From RGIG4079 sp045531405 (GTDB lineage: Bacteria; Bacteroidota; Bacteroidia; Bacteroidales; Muribaculaceae), in contig JAZSDX010000030.1 of the NCBI GenBank assembly GCA_045531405.1, forward strand, positions 1 to 64,000: 64,000 nucleotides of DNA. The letters run 5' to 3'. Both the position numbers and the translations under genes were made by a program. The notes below the pieces were generated by a model. It made no database searches. It had not been told where the DNA came from and worked only from the letters and a program-made list of their open reading frames with translations. Shown piece after piece: positions 9,325 through 17,624 of the stretch. The first letter of the stretch is position 1. Every line of letters starts with the position of its first letter.

Positions 9325-9870
9325 TTATTTTCTAAGAAGATTTAAACGCAATTGTTTCAATTCATTTTGCACAGATGCATCGAGTCGTTCAGAATCGATA
9401 TTGACAACGAATCCACCTATGAGTTGAGAATCTACTCGCTGGCTAAATTCCATTGATCCACCTTGGAGATGACTCTCAATGAGTTTTTTGAGTCGAGATT
9501 GACTATCGTCATCCATAGGAGAAGCCGATACTACCTCAACCAAATAAATATTATTGGCCTTACGATATATTGTCAAATAAGCTAAAGCAATGGAACGTAT
9601 GACTGATATGCGCTTATTTTCTATCAACAACTTCAAGAAATCGGCAAAGCAAGTGTCGGTTTTTCCGGCTTGCGCTGCAACGTTGAGCAATTTCACTTTA
9701 TCTTGATTGTCAATAAAAGGATTGCTCATTACCTCTTGTAGTGTTGAATCGGCTGCAAACGTAGCCGACAATTGTTGCATCAAACCATACATAGGTTTAT
9801 CCTGCCCCTTCTCAAGTGCAAACTTGTAAAGAGCCTTAGCATATCGGCGTGGAATAAGACCTTCGTTCAT
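9325..9870 (-). CDS. atpH: F1Fo ATP synthase delta subunit
   Basis: Delta (OSCP) sits on top of F1 and links the head to the peripheral stalk formed by subunit b. The 181-aa protein begins with IPRRYAKALYKFALEKGQ, the typical N-terminal helical segment. It ends with the conserved C-terminal region containing VDSQLIGGFVVNIDSERLDASVQNELKQL, close to the family consensus D..L.GG.....G..++D.S+...L..L. It lies between atpF (8 bp) and atpA (3 bp). Length is standard. Confidence 0.94.
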   Translation of the reverse strand: MNEGLIPRRYAKALYKFALEKGQDKPMYGLMQQLSATFAADSTLQEVMSNPFIDNQDKVKLLNVAAQAGKTDTCFADFLKLLIENKRISVIRSIALAYLTIYRKANNIYLVEVVSASPMDDDSQSRLKKLIESHLQGGSMEFSQRVDSQLIGGFVVNIDSERLDASVQNELKQLRLNLLRK

Positions 9871-9878
9871 TGCGTTTA

Positions 9879-10376
9879 TTAATTTTTATTCTCTATTTCG
9901 TCAAGAAGAGTATTTACCAACTGTTTTTGCGCTTTTTCATCGGCAAGTTGATTTCTCACAACCTTTCCGGCAATATCAAGAGCAAATGCGCTCACTTCGT
10001 TACGGAAATTTTGTTCAGCCTCTTTACGTGCCTGCTCAATAGATTGTTTTGCTGCATCCATAACCTTTTGAGCTTCTTTTTGCGCAGCTTCGCGAGCATC
10101 TTCAATGATTTGAGTTTTCATTTTATCTGCCTCACGTAGCATGTCGGCTTGTTGACGACGAGCCTCTGCAATATATTTTTCAGCCTCTTCGCGAGCGTGG
10201 TCAAGTTGCTCTTTGGCATTTTGAGCATATTCCACACCCTTATCGATCAAGTCGGCTCTTTCATCGATGCCTTTTAGAATCACAGGCCACCCCCACTTCG
10301 CCAAAACAAAGAATAGCACAGCGAATGAAAAAAACATCCAAAAAATCAAGCCAAAATCAGGCGTGAATAGTTCCAT
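9879..10376 (-). CDS. atpF: F1Fo ATP synthase subunit b
   Basis: Subunit b forms the peripheral stalk that holds the F1 head still against rotation. The 165-aa protein has one N-terminal membrane helix (about residues 8-27, ending LAKWGWPVILKGIDER) followed by a long, strongly charged coiled coil rich in Glu, Lys, Ala and Gln (about 35-145), as in the family. It is 19 bp after atpE and 8 bp before atpH. Only one b-type gene is present, so the stalk is probably a b2 homodimer. Confidence 0.94.
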   Translation of the reverse strand: MELFTPDFGLIFWMFFSFAVLFFVLAKWGWPVILKGIDERADLIDKGVEYAQNAKEQLDHAREEAEKYIAEARRQQADMLREADKMKTQIIEDAREAAQKEAQKVMDAAKQSIEQARKEAEQNFRNEVSAFALDIAGKVVRNQLADEKAQKQLVNTLLDEIENKN

Positions 10377-10395
10377 ACTACAGATTTACTTGTTA

Positions 10396-10638
10396 TTATA
10401 CAAATAAAGCAAGAATACAAACGATAACTGCGAAAAGTGCAACCCCTTCAACAAGCGCAGCGATAACAATCATATTACTACGAATATCACCTGCTGACTC
10501 TGGTTGACGAGCTATAGCTTCCATTGCTGCGGCACCAATTTTACCGATACCAATACCAGCACCAATAGCTGCCAATGCAGCACCAAAACATGCTCCAAAT
10601 TTCATTAAACCTGCTGAAGCTAAAATCATTGCTAACAT
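10396..10638 (-). CDS. atpE: F1Fo ATP synthase subunit c, proton type
   Basis: Subunit c is the two-helix hairpin that forms the rotor ring. The 80-aa protein shows the glycine-rich helix 1 (GAGIGIGKIG, 26-35), the polar loop RQP at 44-46 and the ion-binding carboxylate E64 in helix 2. Aligned to the sodium-binding c subunits known from the literature, the helix-1 glutamine is replaced by Ile and E64 is followed by Gly, not Ser or Thr. This argues for proton coupling. Spacing to atpB (56 bp) and atpF (19 bp) fits one operon. Confidence 0.95.
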   Translation of the reverse strand: MLAMILASAGLMKFGACFGAALAAIGAGIGIGKIGAAAMEAIARQPESAGDIRSNMIVIAALVEGVALFAVIVCILALFV

Positions 10639-10694
10639 AATCTTAAATTTTTAATGTTGTTATTTAATTTATTTATTTTTTCTTTTCTTTCTTG

Positions 10695-11756
10695 TTATTT
10701 ATGGTCCTCATGATGAGGTTCTTCTTGAGCCAACGATATAAATATTGTTGACAACATTGTAAATACATAGGCTTGAATGAAACTCACCAACACATCTATG
10801 AGCAACATGAAAATTGAGAACAGCACCGACACTACGGTAGTTGCGCCAGTGACTGCTGCTCCCATAGGGGCAAAGATGAATATGAGCATAGTCAATACCA
10901 TCACAATCATGTGACCTCCCATCATGTTGGCAAACAAACGCACTGTCAATGCTGCCGGTTTTGTAAACATACCAAAGATTTCAATTACTGGCATAATAGG
11001 TATTGGGAATTTCAACCATAATGGCACATCGGGCCAAAATATATCTTTCCAATAATGTTTTGTACCATACAGATTTGTCATCAAAAATGTCAATATTGCC
11101 AACACCAATGTCACTGCAATATTACCTGTGAGGTTGGCTCCACCCGGGAAAATCACAATCAGCCCAAGCAAGTTCATTCCAAATATAAAGAAGAACACAG
11201 TTAACAAATAAGGAGCAAATCGTGATGCTTTATCCTTTAGTGTAGATTTAATTACCCCATCATAAACAAATGAAATCAGAGTTTCGATTGCACCCAATCC
11301 TTTACGAGGTGCGTTAGCTCCATTGCGACGATGCCAACGTGCTACACTCAACACACACAACATTACCACTGCTAATGAGATAAACAATGCCAACACATTC
11401 TTGGTTATTGACAAATCGGTAGGACGATACACATTACCCGAGGCATCTTTTGCTACAATTTTACCATTATAATCTTCTCCATGAGAGATATAAAAACCTT
11501 CGTAGGTGCCTCCATTTGTAACTTTTGCAGAACTGAAACAATGCCATTCGCCGTTACAATCCTTTACGATAACAGGCAATGGAATGCGATGATGGTGTGA
11601 AAATGGTACCTCCCAACCATAACCGTCACCCAAGTGGTGGAATATTGTTTCCTTAATGGCTAATTCTCCATCACCACCTTCAGTTGATGCATAGATGTTG
11701 CTTGGCATAATAAATGCCATAGCCAACATTGTCAATATGAGAAATACTTTCTTCAT
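10695..11756 (-). CDS. atpB: F1Fo ATP synthase subunit a with long N-terminus
   Basis: Subunit a forms the two proton half-channels next to the c-ring. I start it at the ATG at 11756 (MKKVFLILTML), one base after the atpC stop; a frame opening 27 bp earlier lies within atpC and would spoil the signal sequence. The 353-aa protein has a signal peptide (about 1-23) and a periplasmic N-terminal domain of about 90 residues, as known for Bacteroidetes. The membrane core follows, with the essential arginine R273 in LTVRLFANMMGGH. The C-terminus is His/Glu-rich. No atpI-like gene lies between atpC and atpB. Confidence 0.95.
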   Translation of the reverse strand: MKKVFLILTMLAMAFIMPSNIYASTEGGDGELAIKETIFHHLGDGYGWEVPFSHHHRIPLPVIVKDCNGEWHCFSSAKVTNGGTYEGFYISHGEDYNGKIVAKDASGNVYRPTDLSITKNVLALFISLAVVMLCVLSVARWHRRNGANAPRKGLGAIETLISFVYDGVIKSTLKDKASRFAPYLLTVFFFIFGMNLLGLIVIFPGGANLTGNIAVTLVLAILTFLMTNLYGTKHYWKDIFWPDVPLWLKFPIPIMPVIEIFGMFTKPAALTVRLFANMMGGHMIVMVLTMLIFIFAPMGAAVTGATTVVSVLFSIFMLLIDVLVSFIQAYVFTMLSTIFISLAQEEPHHEDHK

Positions 11757-11757
11757 G

Positions 11758-11991
11758 TTAATATATACACACCGATACCACATTTCGATCTACATCAACC
11801 AATCCTCCATCTACGGCAATTGTTTTTTTAACTCCTGCCTCCTCATACACAATATTTCCGGCAACAAGCGATGACACGATTGATGCGTGATTATTGAGTA
11901 CGGTAAAAGAGCCTTTTTGACCGGGAAGAGTTACTGCATTAACTTCTCCATCAAAAAGCACATCTTCGGTTGATATAATTTTTAGTATCAT
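11758..11991 (-). CDS. atpC: F1Fo ATP synthase epsilon subunit, short form
   Basis: Epsilon joins gamma to the c-ring. The 77-aa protein matches only the N-terminal beta-sandwich domain (LPGQKGSFTVLNNHASIVSSL is the conserved core). The C-terminal two-helix domain, which in E. coli and Bacillus can extend and inhibit ATP hydrolysis, is missing, so that regulation should be absent. The stop codon (11758-11760) is separated from the atpB start by one base. It follows atpD by 26 bp. The short form appears to be a lineage feature rather than a truncation, as no remnant of the helices is visible downstream. Confidence 0.93.
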   Translation of the reverse strand: MILKIISTEDVLFDGEVNAVTLPGQKGSFTVLNNHASIVSSLVAGNIVYEEAGVKKTIAVDGGLVDVDRNVVSVCIY

Positions 11992-12017
11992 TATTGCTAA
12001 TTTTAAGCTATCTTATT

Positions 12018-13526
12018 TTAGTTTACCTCTGCAAGAAGTTTTTTACCTTTTTCGATTGCTTCATCGATAGTACCCACATTTAGGAATGCTTGCTCGGGAT
12101 ATTCATCCATTTCTCCCGACAAAATCATCTTAAAGCCTCGAATAGTTTCACTCAATGGTACCATCACACCAGGAAGACCGGTAAATTGTTCAGCCACATT
12201 AAATGGTTGAGACAAGAAACGTTGAGCGCGACGAGCACGAGCCACTACAAGTTTATCTTCATCAGAAAGTTCGTCAACACCAAGAATTGCTATAATATCT
12301 TGAAGCTCATTATATTTTTGAAGCAATTGCTTCACTGCTTGAGCTGTATTATAATGTTCTTCACCAATGATATTTGGGTCAAGAATTCGCGATGTTGATT
12401 CCAATGGGTCAACTGCCGGATAGATACCCAATTCGGCAATCTTACGACTCAATACGGTTGTCGCATCCAAGAAGTTGAATGTAGTAGCAGGAGCTGGGTC
12501 GGTCAAGTCATCGGCTGGCACATAAATAGCTTGAACCGATGTAATTGAACCATTCTTTGTTGAAGTAATACGTTCTTGCAATGTACCCATTTCAGAAGCA
12601 AGAGTAGGTTGATAACCTACAGCCGATGGCATACGACCAAGCAATGCCGACACCTCAGAACCTGCTTGAGTGAAACGGAAGATATTGTCGATAAAGAGAA
12701 GGATTTCTTTACCACCACCATCTTGATCGCGGAATTGCTCGGCAACTGTCAACCCCGACAATGCAACACGAAGACGTGCACCGGGAGGTTCATTCATTTG
12801 TCCGAACACAAGGGTTGCTTGCGATTCCTTAACCTTATCCATATCGACATCGGCAAGGTTCCACTCCCCTTTTTCCATTCCCTTTTCAAATTTTTCGCCA
12901 TATTTCATTACACCACTCTCAATCATTTCACGGAGGAGGTCATTACCTTCACGAGTACGCTCTCCAACTCCGGTAAATACCGAGAATCCGTTGTGACCTT
13001 TAGCGATGTTATTGATAAGTTCCATGATGAGCACAGTTTTTCCTACACCTGCCCCACCAAACAATCCAATTTTACCACCTTTGCTATATGGTTCGAGCAA
13101 GTCAATTACCTTGATACCGGTATAAAGAATTTCAGTACCAATAGTAAGATCTTCAAAGGCAGGCGCCGGTTGGTGAATAGGACGCACGTTCTCACGTTTG
13201 AGTTCGGGCAAGTGGTCAATAGCCTCACCCACTACATTTAGCAAGCGACCTTTTACTTGTTCTCCTGTAGGGACTGCGATAGGACGATCAAGGTTTACAA
13301 CCTTCATACCACGTTGCAATCCATCGGTACTGTCCATCGCAACACATCTCACGGTGTCTTCTCCGATATGTTGCTCTACCTCAAGAATGAGTTCAGAACC
13401 ATCGGGGCGATCAATCTTTAATGAAGTGTAAATGGGGGGAATCGTATTGCCCTCACCTTCAAATGCGACGTCAACTACAGGACCGATAACCTGAGCTATT
13501 TTACCAAATTTTTCGCTCATAATCAC
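12018..13526 (-). CDS. atpD: F1Fo ATP synthase beta subunit
   Basis: Beta is the catalytic subunit of F1. The 502-aa protein has the P-loop GGAGVGKT at residues 157-164, the GERTREGNDL segment with the catalytic glutamate region, and the ALSGLTVAEQFRDQDGG and LFIDNIFRFTQAGSEVSALLGRMPSAVGYQPTL segments that are nearly invariant. Translation may begin at the ATG at 13526 or at the second Met two codons later (MSEKFGKI); the latter fits the family better but the difference is trivial. It is the first gene of the ATP synthase set and follows nuoH by only 27 bp, with no terminator between. Confidence 0.97.
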   Translation of the reverse strand: MIMSEKFGKIAQVIGPVVDVAFEGEGNTIPPIYTSLKIDRPDGSELILEVEQHIGEDTVRCVAMDSTDGLQRGMKVVNLDRPIAVPTGEQVKGRLLNVVGEAIDHLPELKRENVRPIHQPAPAFEDLTIGTEILYTGIKVIDLLEPYSKGGKIGLFGGAGVGKTVLIMELINNIAKGHNGFSVFTGVGERTREGNDLLREMIESGVMKYGEKFEKGMEKGEWNLADVDMDKVKESQATLVFGQMNEPPGARLRVALSGLTVAEQFRDQDGGGKEILLFIDNIFRFTQAGSEVSALLGRMPSAVGYQPTLASEMGTLQERITSTKNGSITSVQAIYVPADDLTDPAPATTFNFLDATTVLSRKIAELGIYPAVDPLESTSRILDPNIIGEEHYNTAQAVKQLLQKYNELQDIIAILGVDELSDEDKLVVARARRAQRFLSQPFNVAEQFTGLPGVMVPLSETIRGFKMILSGEMDEYPEQAFLNVGTIDEAIEKGKKLLAEVN

Positions 13527-13553
13527 GAAATTTATCTTAGTGTGAAATTAATA

Positions 13554-14636
13554 TTAAAAGTGTAAGTTAAATACAATGATGATTACCATCAACACAAGAT
13601 TTACAAGGTTGATTGGTAGGAGATATTTCCATTCAAGTTTCAACAATTGGTCAATGCGAAGACGTGGGAATGTCCACTTAAACCATATGATAATAAATGA
13701 AATTGCGATAGCTTTACCCACAAACCACACTACCGATGGGATGTAGTTCATTACATCGTTAAATGCATCCCAACCCGGTATGTGCAAAGGCATCCAACCG
13801 CCAAAGAACAACAATGTTGCAACACCTGAAACAACGAATAGGTTAAGATATTCAGCCAAATAGAAGAAGCCGAAATGCAAACCAGAATATTCGGTGTGAT
13901 AACCTGCAGTCAACTCACTCTCAGCTTCGGGCAAGTCAAATGGGCCACGATTAGTTTCAGCTGTACCTGCAACAATATAAATTAAAAATGCAATAAGTGC
14001 AGGAATGTGTCCTGAGAATATAAACCAAAGATTTTCTTGTTCTTGAACAATCTCTGTTATAGACATTGTACCGGCAAAAGCAACCATTGTCAAAACTGAA
14101 AGACCGATTGACAACTCGTAACTTACCATTTGCGCACCTGAACGCAATGCTCCAATCAATGTAAACTTATTGTTACTTGACCACCCGGCGAGCAAGATAC
14201 CAAGCACTCCAATTGATGAAACTGCAATCAAGAAGAAAATACCAATATTGAAATCAATGATTTGCAAGCCATTACCCCAAGGCAAACAAGCAAAAGTGAG
14301 CATTGATGCCATAATTACCAAATAAGGAGCAAGAGCAAACAAGAAACGATCAATATGTTTCAAAGTAATTATCTCTTTGATGAGCATCTTAAACATATCG
14401 GCAAATGATTGCAACAATCCCATTGGACCTACACGGTTAGGACCAAGTCGACATTGGAATGCAGCACAGACCTTACGTTCAAAATAGATGTAAAACAATG
14501 CCAACAAGGCATAAACCAAAAGGAGACCTACCCCAATAGCCAAACATTCGATTGTAGTGGCAAGCCATGAGGGCATGTATTGATTCAAGAAAGCATCAAT
14601 CCAACTGGCTATATTAGCAAATGTTATTTCGTACAT
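13554..14636 (-). CDS. nuoH: NADH-quinone oxidoreductase subunit H
   Basis: NuoH is the membrane subunit at the base of the complex I arm and helps form the quinone chamber. The 360-aa protein has about eight hydrophobic helices, the strongly conserved RLGPNRVGPMGLLQSFADMFK segment starting near residue 63, and the loop NRGPFDLPEAESELTAGYHTEYSG that faces the quinone site. It follows nuoCD by 31 bp. In most complex I operons nuoI comes next; here atpD comes next and nuoI appears only after the eight ATP synthase genes. Confidence 0.96.
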   Translation of the reverse strand: MYEITFANIASWIDAFLNQYMPSWLATTIECLAIGVGLLLVYALLALFYIYFERKVCAAFQCRLGPNRVGPMGLLQSFADMFKMLIKEIITLKHIDRFLFALAPYLVIMASMLTFACLPWGNGLQIIDFNIGIFFLIAVSSIGVLGILLAGWSSNNKFTLIGALRSGAQMVSYELSIGLSVLTMVAFAGTMSITEIVQEQENLWFIFSGHIPALIAFLIYIVAGTAETNRGPFDLPEAESELTAGYHTEYSGLHFGFFYLAEYLNLFVVSGVATLLFFGGWMPLHIPGWDAFNDVMNYIPSVVWFVGKAIAISFIIIWFKWTFPRLRIDQLLKLEWKYLLPINLVNLVLMVIIIVFNLHF

Positions 14637-14667
14637 ATTATTATATAATTTCTATATTTATCAATGT

Positions 14668-16296
14668 TTATCGATCAATATCGGGCACAATATAGTCAAG
14701 AGAGCCTCCGATAGTGATGAGGTCGGCAATTTTGTTTCCACGAGTTAGATGGTCAACCACATTTGCTAATGGCAAACATGGAGGAACAAGTTTCAAACGC
14801 AATGGAGATGTACCTCCAGTGCTTTCTACATATACACCAAATGCGCCACGACAACCTTCTACCATTTGGAACCAACGACCGGCAGGCAATTTCACCACTT
14901 TAGGCACTTTTACGCAATATTCACCATCAGGGATATTGTCAATAAGTTGCTCAATGATGCGAGCAGATTGTTCCATTTCGGCTATACGCAATTTTGTACG
15001 AGCCATTGAATCGCCTTCAGTGTAAACCACTTCTTCAAAGTCAAGTTCGCCATAAATGCTATATGGATTTGTTTTACGCACATCGCAAGCCCAACCCGAT
15101 GCACGACCCGAAGGACCTGTTATTGCATAAGATATAGCATCTTCGCGAGAAAGATTTCCTACGTTAATCAAACGACCTTTTGCGATTACGTTTCCAATGA
15201 ACAATTCGTTGTATTCTTTGATATTTTTAGGTAATACTGCAAGAAGTTCTTTTACATCTTTCACAAAATCTTCGTGCAAATCTTGCATCACACCACCAAT
15301 ACAACCATAGTTGAATGTCATGCGTGCGCCACAAGTTTTCTCCATAATGTCAAGGATTTGCTCACGAACACGCAATGTGTAGAACAACATTGTTGTAGCA
15401 CCAAGGTCCATACAGAATGTTCCCAAGAACAAGCAGTGAGAAGCAATACGAGCCAACTCGTCCATCAACACACGAATCACTTGTGCACGACGAGAAATCT
15501 CAATACCCAATGCTTTTTCATATACCATACACATTGCATGGTGATAGTGATGGCCTGAGAAATAGTCCATACGGTCCATAAAGTGAAGAGTTTGAGGATA
15601 AGTCAATCCTTCACATATTTTCTCTATACCACGATGGATATATCCTGAATAGAAGTCTATTTTTTTGATTGTTTCGCCATCTACAGCTGTACGAAAACGC
15701 AACACACCATGAGTAGCAGGGTGTTGAGGTCCGATATTTACAACAAAATCATTAGGTTCAAATACATTAAGAACCTTCTTTTCGATTTTGCCATCTTCGG
15801 TTTCTACATATGACACTGTAGTATCTTCTTGACGTTCATTTTCTTTTGGAACAGGATTGATTTCAGGATTATCATCATAATCTTTACGCAATGGATAACC
15901 TTTCCAATCAATACTTAGGAACATACGACGCATGTCGGGGTTGTTCACAAAAATAATTCCAAAGAAGTCATATACTTCACGCTCAAATGTGGTAGCAATA
16001 GCCCACACATCATAAACACTGTGAATCATAGGATTCTCGCGATCTTCGGTGGTAACTTTCACCGAGATCATTGAGTTGTCAACTGTTGATTTAAGATAGT
16101 AGATACAACCGAGTTTATCGGTCCAGTCCATCCCTACTATTGTAACAAGAAAATCAAAGTGCAACTCGGCATCCTCTTTCAAGGTTTTTGCTAAAGCATG
16201 CCATTTTGAATCAGGGATACACACCAATAGGCTTTCACCTTCTTCAAATGTTGCTTCGGGAAATAGTTTGGCTATCTTTTCCTGAATGTTTGCCAT
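14668..16296 (-). CDS. nuoCD: NADH-quinone oxidoreductase fused subunits C/D
   Basis: This 542-aa protein fuses two complex I subunits. Residues about 25-145 are NuoC (30-kDa type; signature DWKGYPLRKDY near 130-140). Residues about 180-542 are NuoD (49-kDa type, quinone-binding). GPQHPATHG at 189-197 contains the histidine near the quinone headgroup, and YSGYIHRGIEK follows. The linker (about 146-178) is acidic and low-complexity. C/D fusion is common in Bacteroidetes and gamma-proteobacteria. It lies 55 bp after nuoB and 31 bp before nuoH. The frame is open throughout, so the fusion is real. Confidence 0.96.
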   Translation of the reverse strand: MANIQEKIAKLFPEATFEEGESLLVCIPDSKWHALAKTLKEDAELHFDFLVTIVGMDWTDKLGCIYYLKSTVDNSMISVKVTTEDRENPMIHSVYDVWAIATTFEREVYDFFGIIFVNNPDMRRMFLSIDWKGYPLRKDYDDNPEINPVPKENERQEDTTVSYVETEDGKIEKKVLNVFEPNDFVVNIGPQHPATHGVLRFRTAVDGETIKKIDFYSGYIHRGIEKICEGLTYPQTLHFMDRMDYFSGHHYHHAMCMVYEKALGIEISRRAQVIRVLMDELARIASHCLFLGTFCMDLGATTMLFYTLRVREQILDIMEKTCGARMTFNYGCIGGVMQDLHEDFVKDVKELLAVLPKNIKEYNELFIGNVIAKGRLINVGNLSREDAISYAITGPSGRASGWACDVRKTNPYSIYGELDFEEVVYTEGDSMARTKLRIAEMEQSARIIEQLIDNIPDGEYCVKVPKVVKLPAGRWFQMVEGCRGAFGVYVESTGGTSPLRLKLVPPCLPLANVVDHLTRGNKIADLITIGGSLDYIVPDIDR

Positions 16297-16351
16297 ATCT
16301 GATATTGTCTTAATTTACTTTAATAAAATTAGTGATTGACTTCGTCTGCGA

Positions 16352-16960
16352 TTAATCAGTCAATGATTGTTCGGGATGCGCTGCAAGAAAATCTTTAATC
16401 TTTTCTTGACGATTCACGCCACCGAAGAATTTTTCAACCTTCATCTTACGCGACAATTGCATGATTGAATAAATCATCGCTTCGGGACGAGGAGGGCACC
16501 CTGGCAGATACACATCTACAGGCACAATTTCGTCGATACCCTTCACTACATGATATGATTTACGGAATGGACCACCCGAAATTGCACATCCTCCACAAGC
16601 AATCACATACTTTGGTTCAGCAAGCTGATCATAAAGACGACGCATTACAGGAGCCATGCGATGCACAATAGTACCAGCAACCATCATAAAGTCGGCTTGA
16701 CGAGGCGATGAACGAGCTACTTCCCATCCAAAGCGAGCCATATCATAACGAGCAGCTCCAAGCGATACGAACTCAATCCCGCAACAACTTGTAGCAAAAG
16801 TTAATGGCCAAATTGAGTTTGAACGACCCCAGTTAATAAGTTTATCAAGCGAACCCACAATGACATTTGTGCCATTTTCTTGTAATTCTTTTACAAGCGA
16901 TTCAATATATTCGTTATCTTTCCATGCCTCATAAGGCATGCTCTTTGTTGTTACTTCCAT
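16352..16960 (-). CDS. nuoB: NADH-quinone oxidoreductase subunit B
   Basis: NuoB carries the terminal [4Fe-4S] cluster N2 that hands electrons to quinone. In the 202-aa protein the cluster ligands are visible: the adjacent pair C59-C60 (SCCGIEF), C125 (GGCAISGG) and C155 (YLPGCPPRPEA). The start at 16960 overlaps the end of nuoA by 10 bp, a typical translational coupling. Both termini are modestly extended relative to the catalytic core. It is followed after 55 bp by nuoCD. Confidence 0.97.
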   Translation of the reverse strand: MEVTTKSMPYEAWKDNEYIESLVKELQENGTNVIVGSLDKLINWGRSNSIWPLTFATSCCGIEFVSLGAARYDMARFGWEVARSSPRQADFMMVAGTIVHRMAPVMRRLYDQLAEPKYVIACGGCAISGGPFRKSYHVVKGIDEIVPVDVYLPGCPPRPEAMIYSIMQLSRKMKVEKFFGGVNRQEKIKDFLAAHPEQSLTD

Positions 16961-17331
16961 TCAAGAGCTCCTTTCCGCCATGCATACACAAGGCCTAACA
17001 CTAAAATTCCAAAAAACACTGCGATGCTAAGAAGGCCATCTACTCCAAGTTCACGCATACGCACTGCCCATGGGAACAAGAATACTGTTTCTACATCAAA
17101 CATCAAAAACAAAATCGCAAAAAGGTAATATCCAACCTTAAATTGCGACATACTTTCTCCACGAGTTGGGATGCCACACTCATAGGCTTCTCCTTTTTGT
17201 GGATTGAACGAACGTGGCGAGATTAACTTTGCCACAAACATCCCCAATACCACAAGGGCTGAACCTGTCAATGCTGCCGTTACAGCAAGCAACGCATTGT
17301 TCTGAATTCCAAAAATGTCTAATAAAACCAT
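16951..17331 (-). CDS. nuoA: NADH-quinone oxidoreductase subunit A
   Basis: NuoA is a three-helix membrane subunit of complex I and the first gene of the cluster. The 126-aa protein has helices near 13-35, 65-90 and 95-118. The conserved loop KGEAYECGIPTRGE contains the cysteine that becomes exposed in the deactive state of characterised enzymes, and FKVGYYLFAILFLMFDVETVFLFPWA is the hallmark helix 2. A consensus Bacteroidetes promoter sits about 130 bp upstream. It overlaps nuoB by 10 bp. No nuoE, nuoF or nuoG occurs in the window, fitting the 11-subunit form that uses an electron donor other than a NuoEFG NADH module. Confidence 0.96.
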   Translation of the reverse strand: MVLLDIFGIQNNALLAVTAALTGSALVVLGMFVAKLISPRSFNPQKGEAYECGIPTRGESMSQFKVGYYLFAILFLMFDVETVFLFPWAVRMRELGVDGLLSIAVFFGILVLGLVYAWRKGALEWK

Positions 17332-17459
17332 ATTTTAGTATCTAATATTTTTCCACACACTAACAAACACAGCAAAGCATCGGCATCTATCATTTTGATA
17401 GTCACACCAATACAATCGCATCTCGTGTTTTCTGTCTATTCTATTTGAATTTACAACTG

Positions 17460-17489
17460 CAAAGATAGTCAAAATATGCAAATATTCAA
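17460..17489 (-). promoter_or_regulatory. Promoter of the nuo-atp operon
   Basis: On the minus strand TTG (17489-17487), a 19-bp spacer and TATCTTTG (17467-17460) match the Bacteroidetes -33/-7 consensus TTG-N19-20-TAnnTTTG exactly. The start of transcription should fall near 17453, leaving a 5' leader of about 120 bp before nuoA. No other match of this quality occurs before nuoA. Confidence 0.8.
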
Positions 17490-17564
17490 TACTTTTATTT
17501 CACAATATTTATCAACAATTCTTCCCTACTATTTGCCATTTCCAACAAAACAAAAAGACACGAC

Positions 17565-17604
17565 AAGAGCCGACACCCCTTTAGGGCAAATCGGCTCTTT
17601 TTTT
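17565..17604 (-). terminator. Terminator after the lipoprotein gene
   Basis: AAGAGCCGA (17565-17573) and TCGGCTCTT (17591-17599) pair over 9 bp around a 17-nt loop, just past the stop of the lipoprotein gene at 17625. On the minus strand the stem is preceded by an A tract and followed by a T-rich stretch (TTGTCGTGTCTTTTTG). The run of T on the plus strand (17598-17604) would also let it stop plus-strand transcripts. It isolates the TonB receptor operon from the nuo-atp promoter. Confidence 0.7.
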
Positions 17605-17624
17605 GAGGTAGATATATTTTGTGA

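Noticed and set aside
12576..13241. 221-aa open frame on the plus strand across atpD
   Set aside because: It lies wholly opposite the highly conserved beta-subunit gene and its translation has no recognisable domain; it is a shadow of atpD codon use.
6807..13553. ATP synthase block inside nuo as an assembly chimera
   Set aside because: Strand, short gaps and operon-like spacing continue across both junctions, with no repeat or partial gene at either. It cannot be excluded without reads, but nothing in the sequence suggests it.
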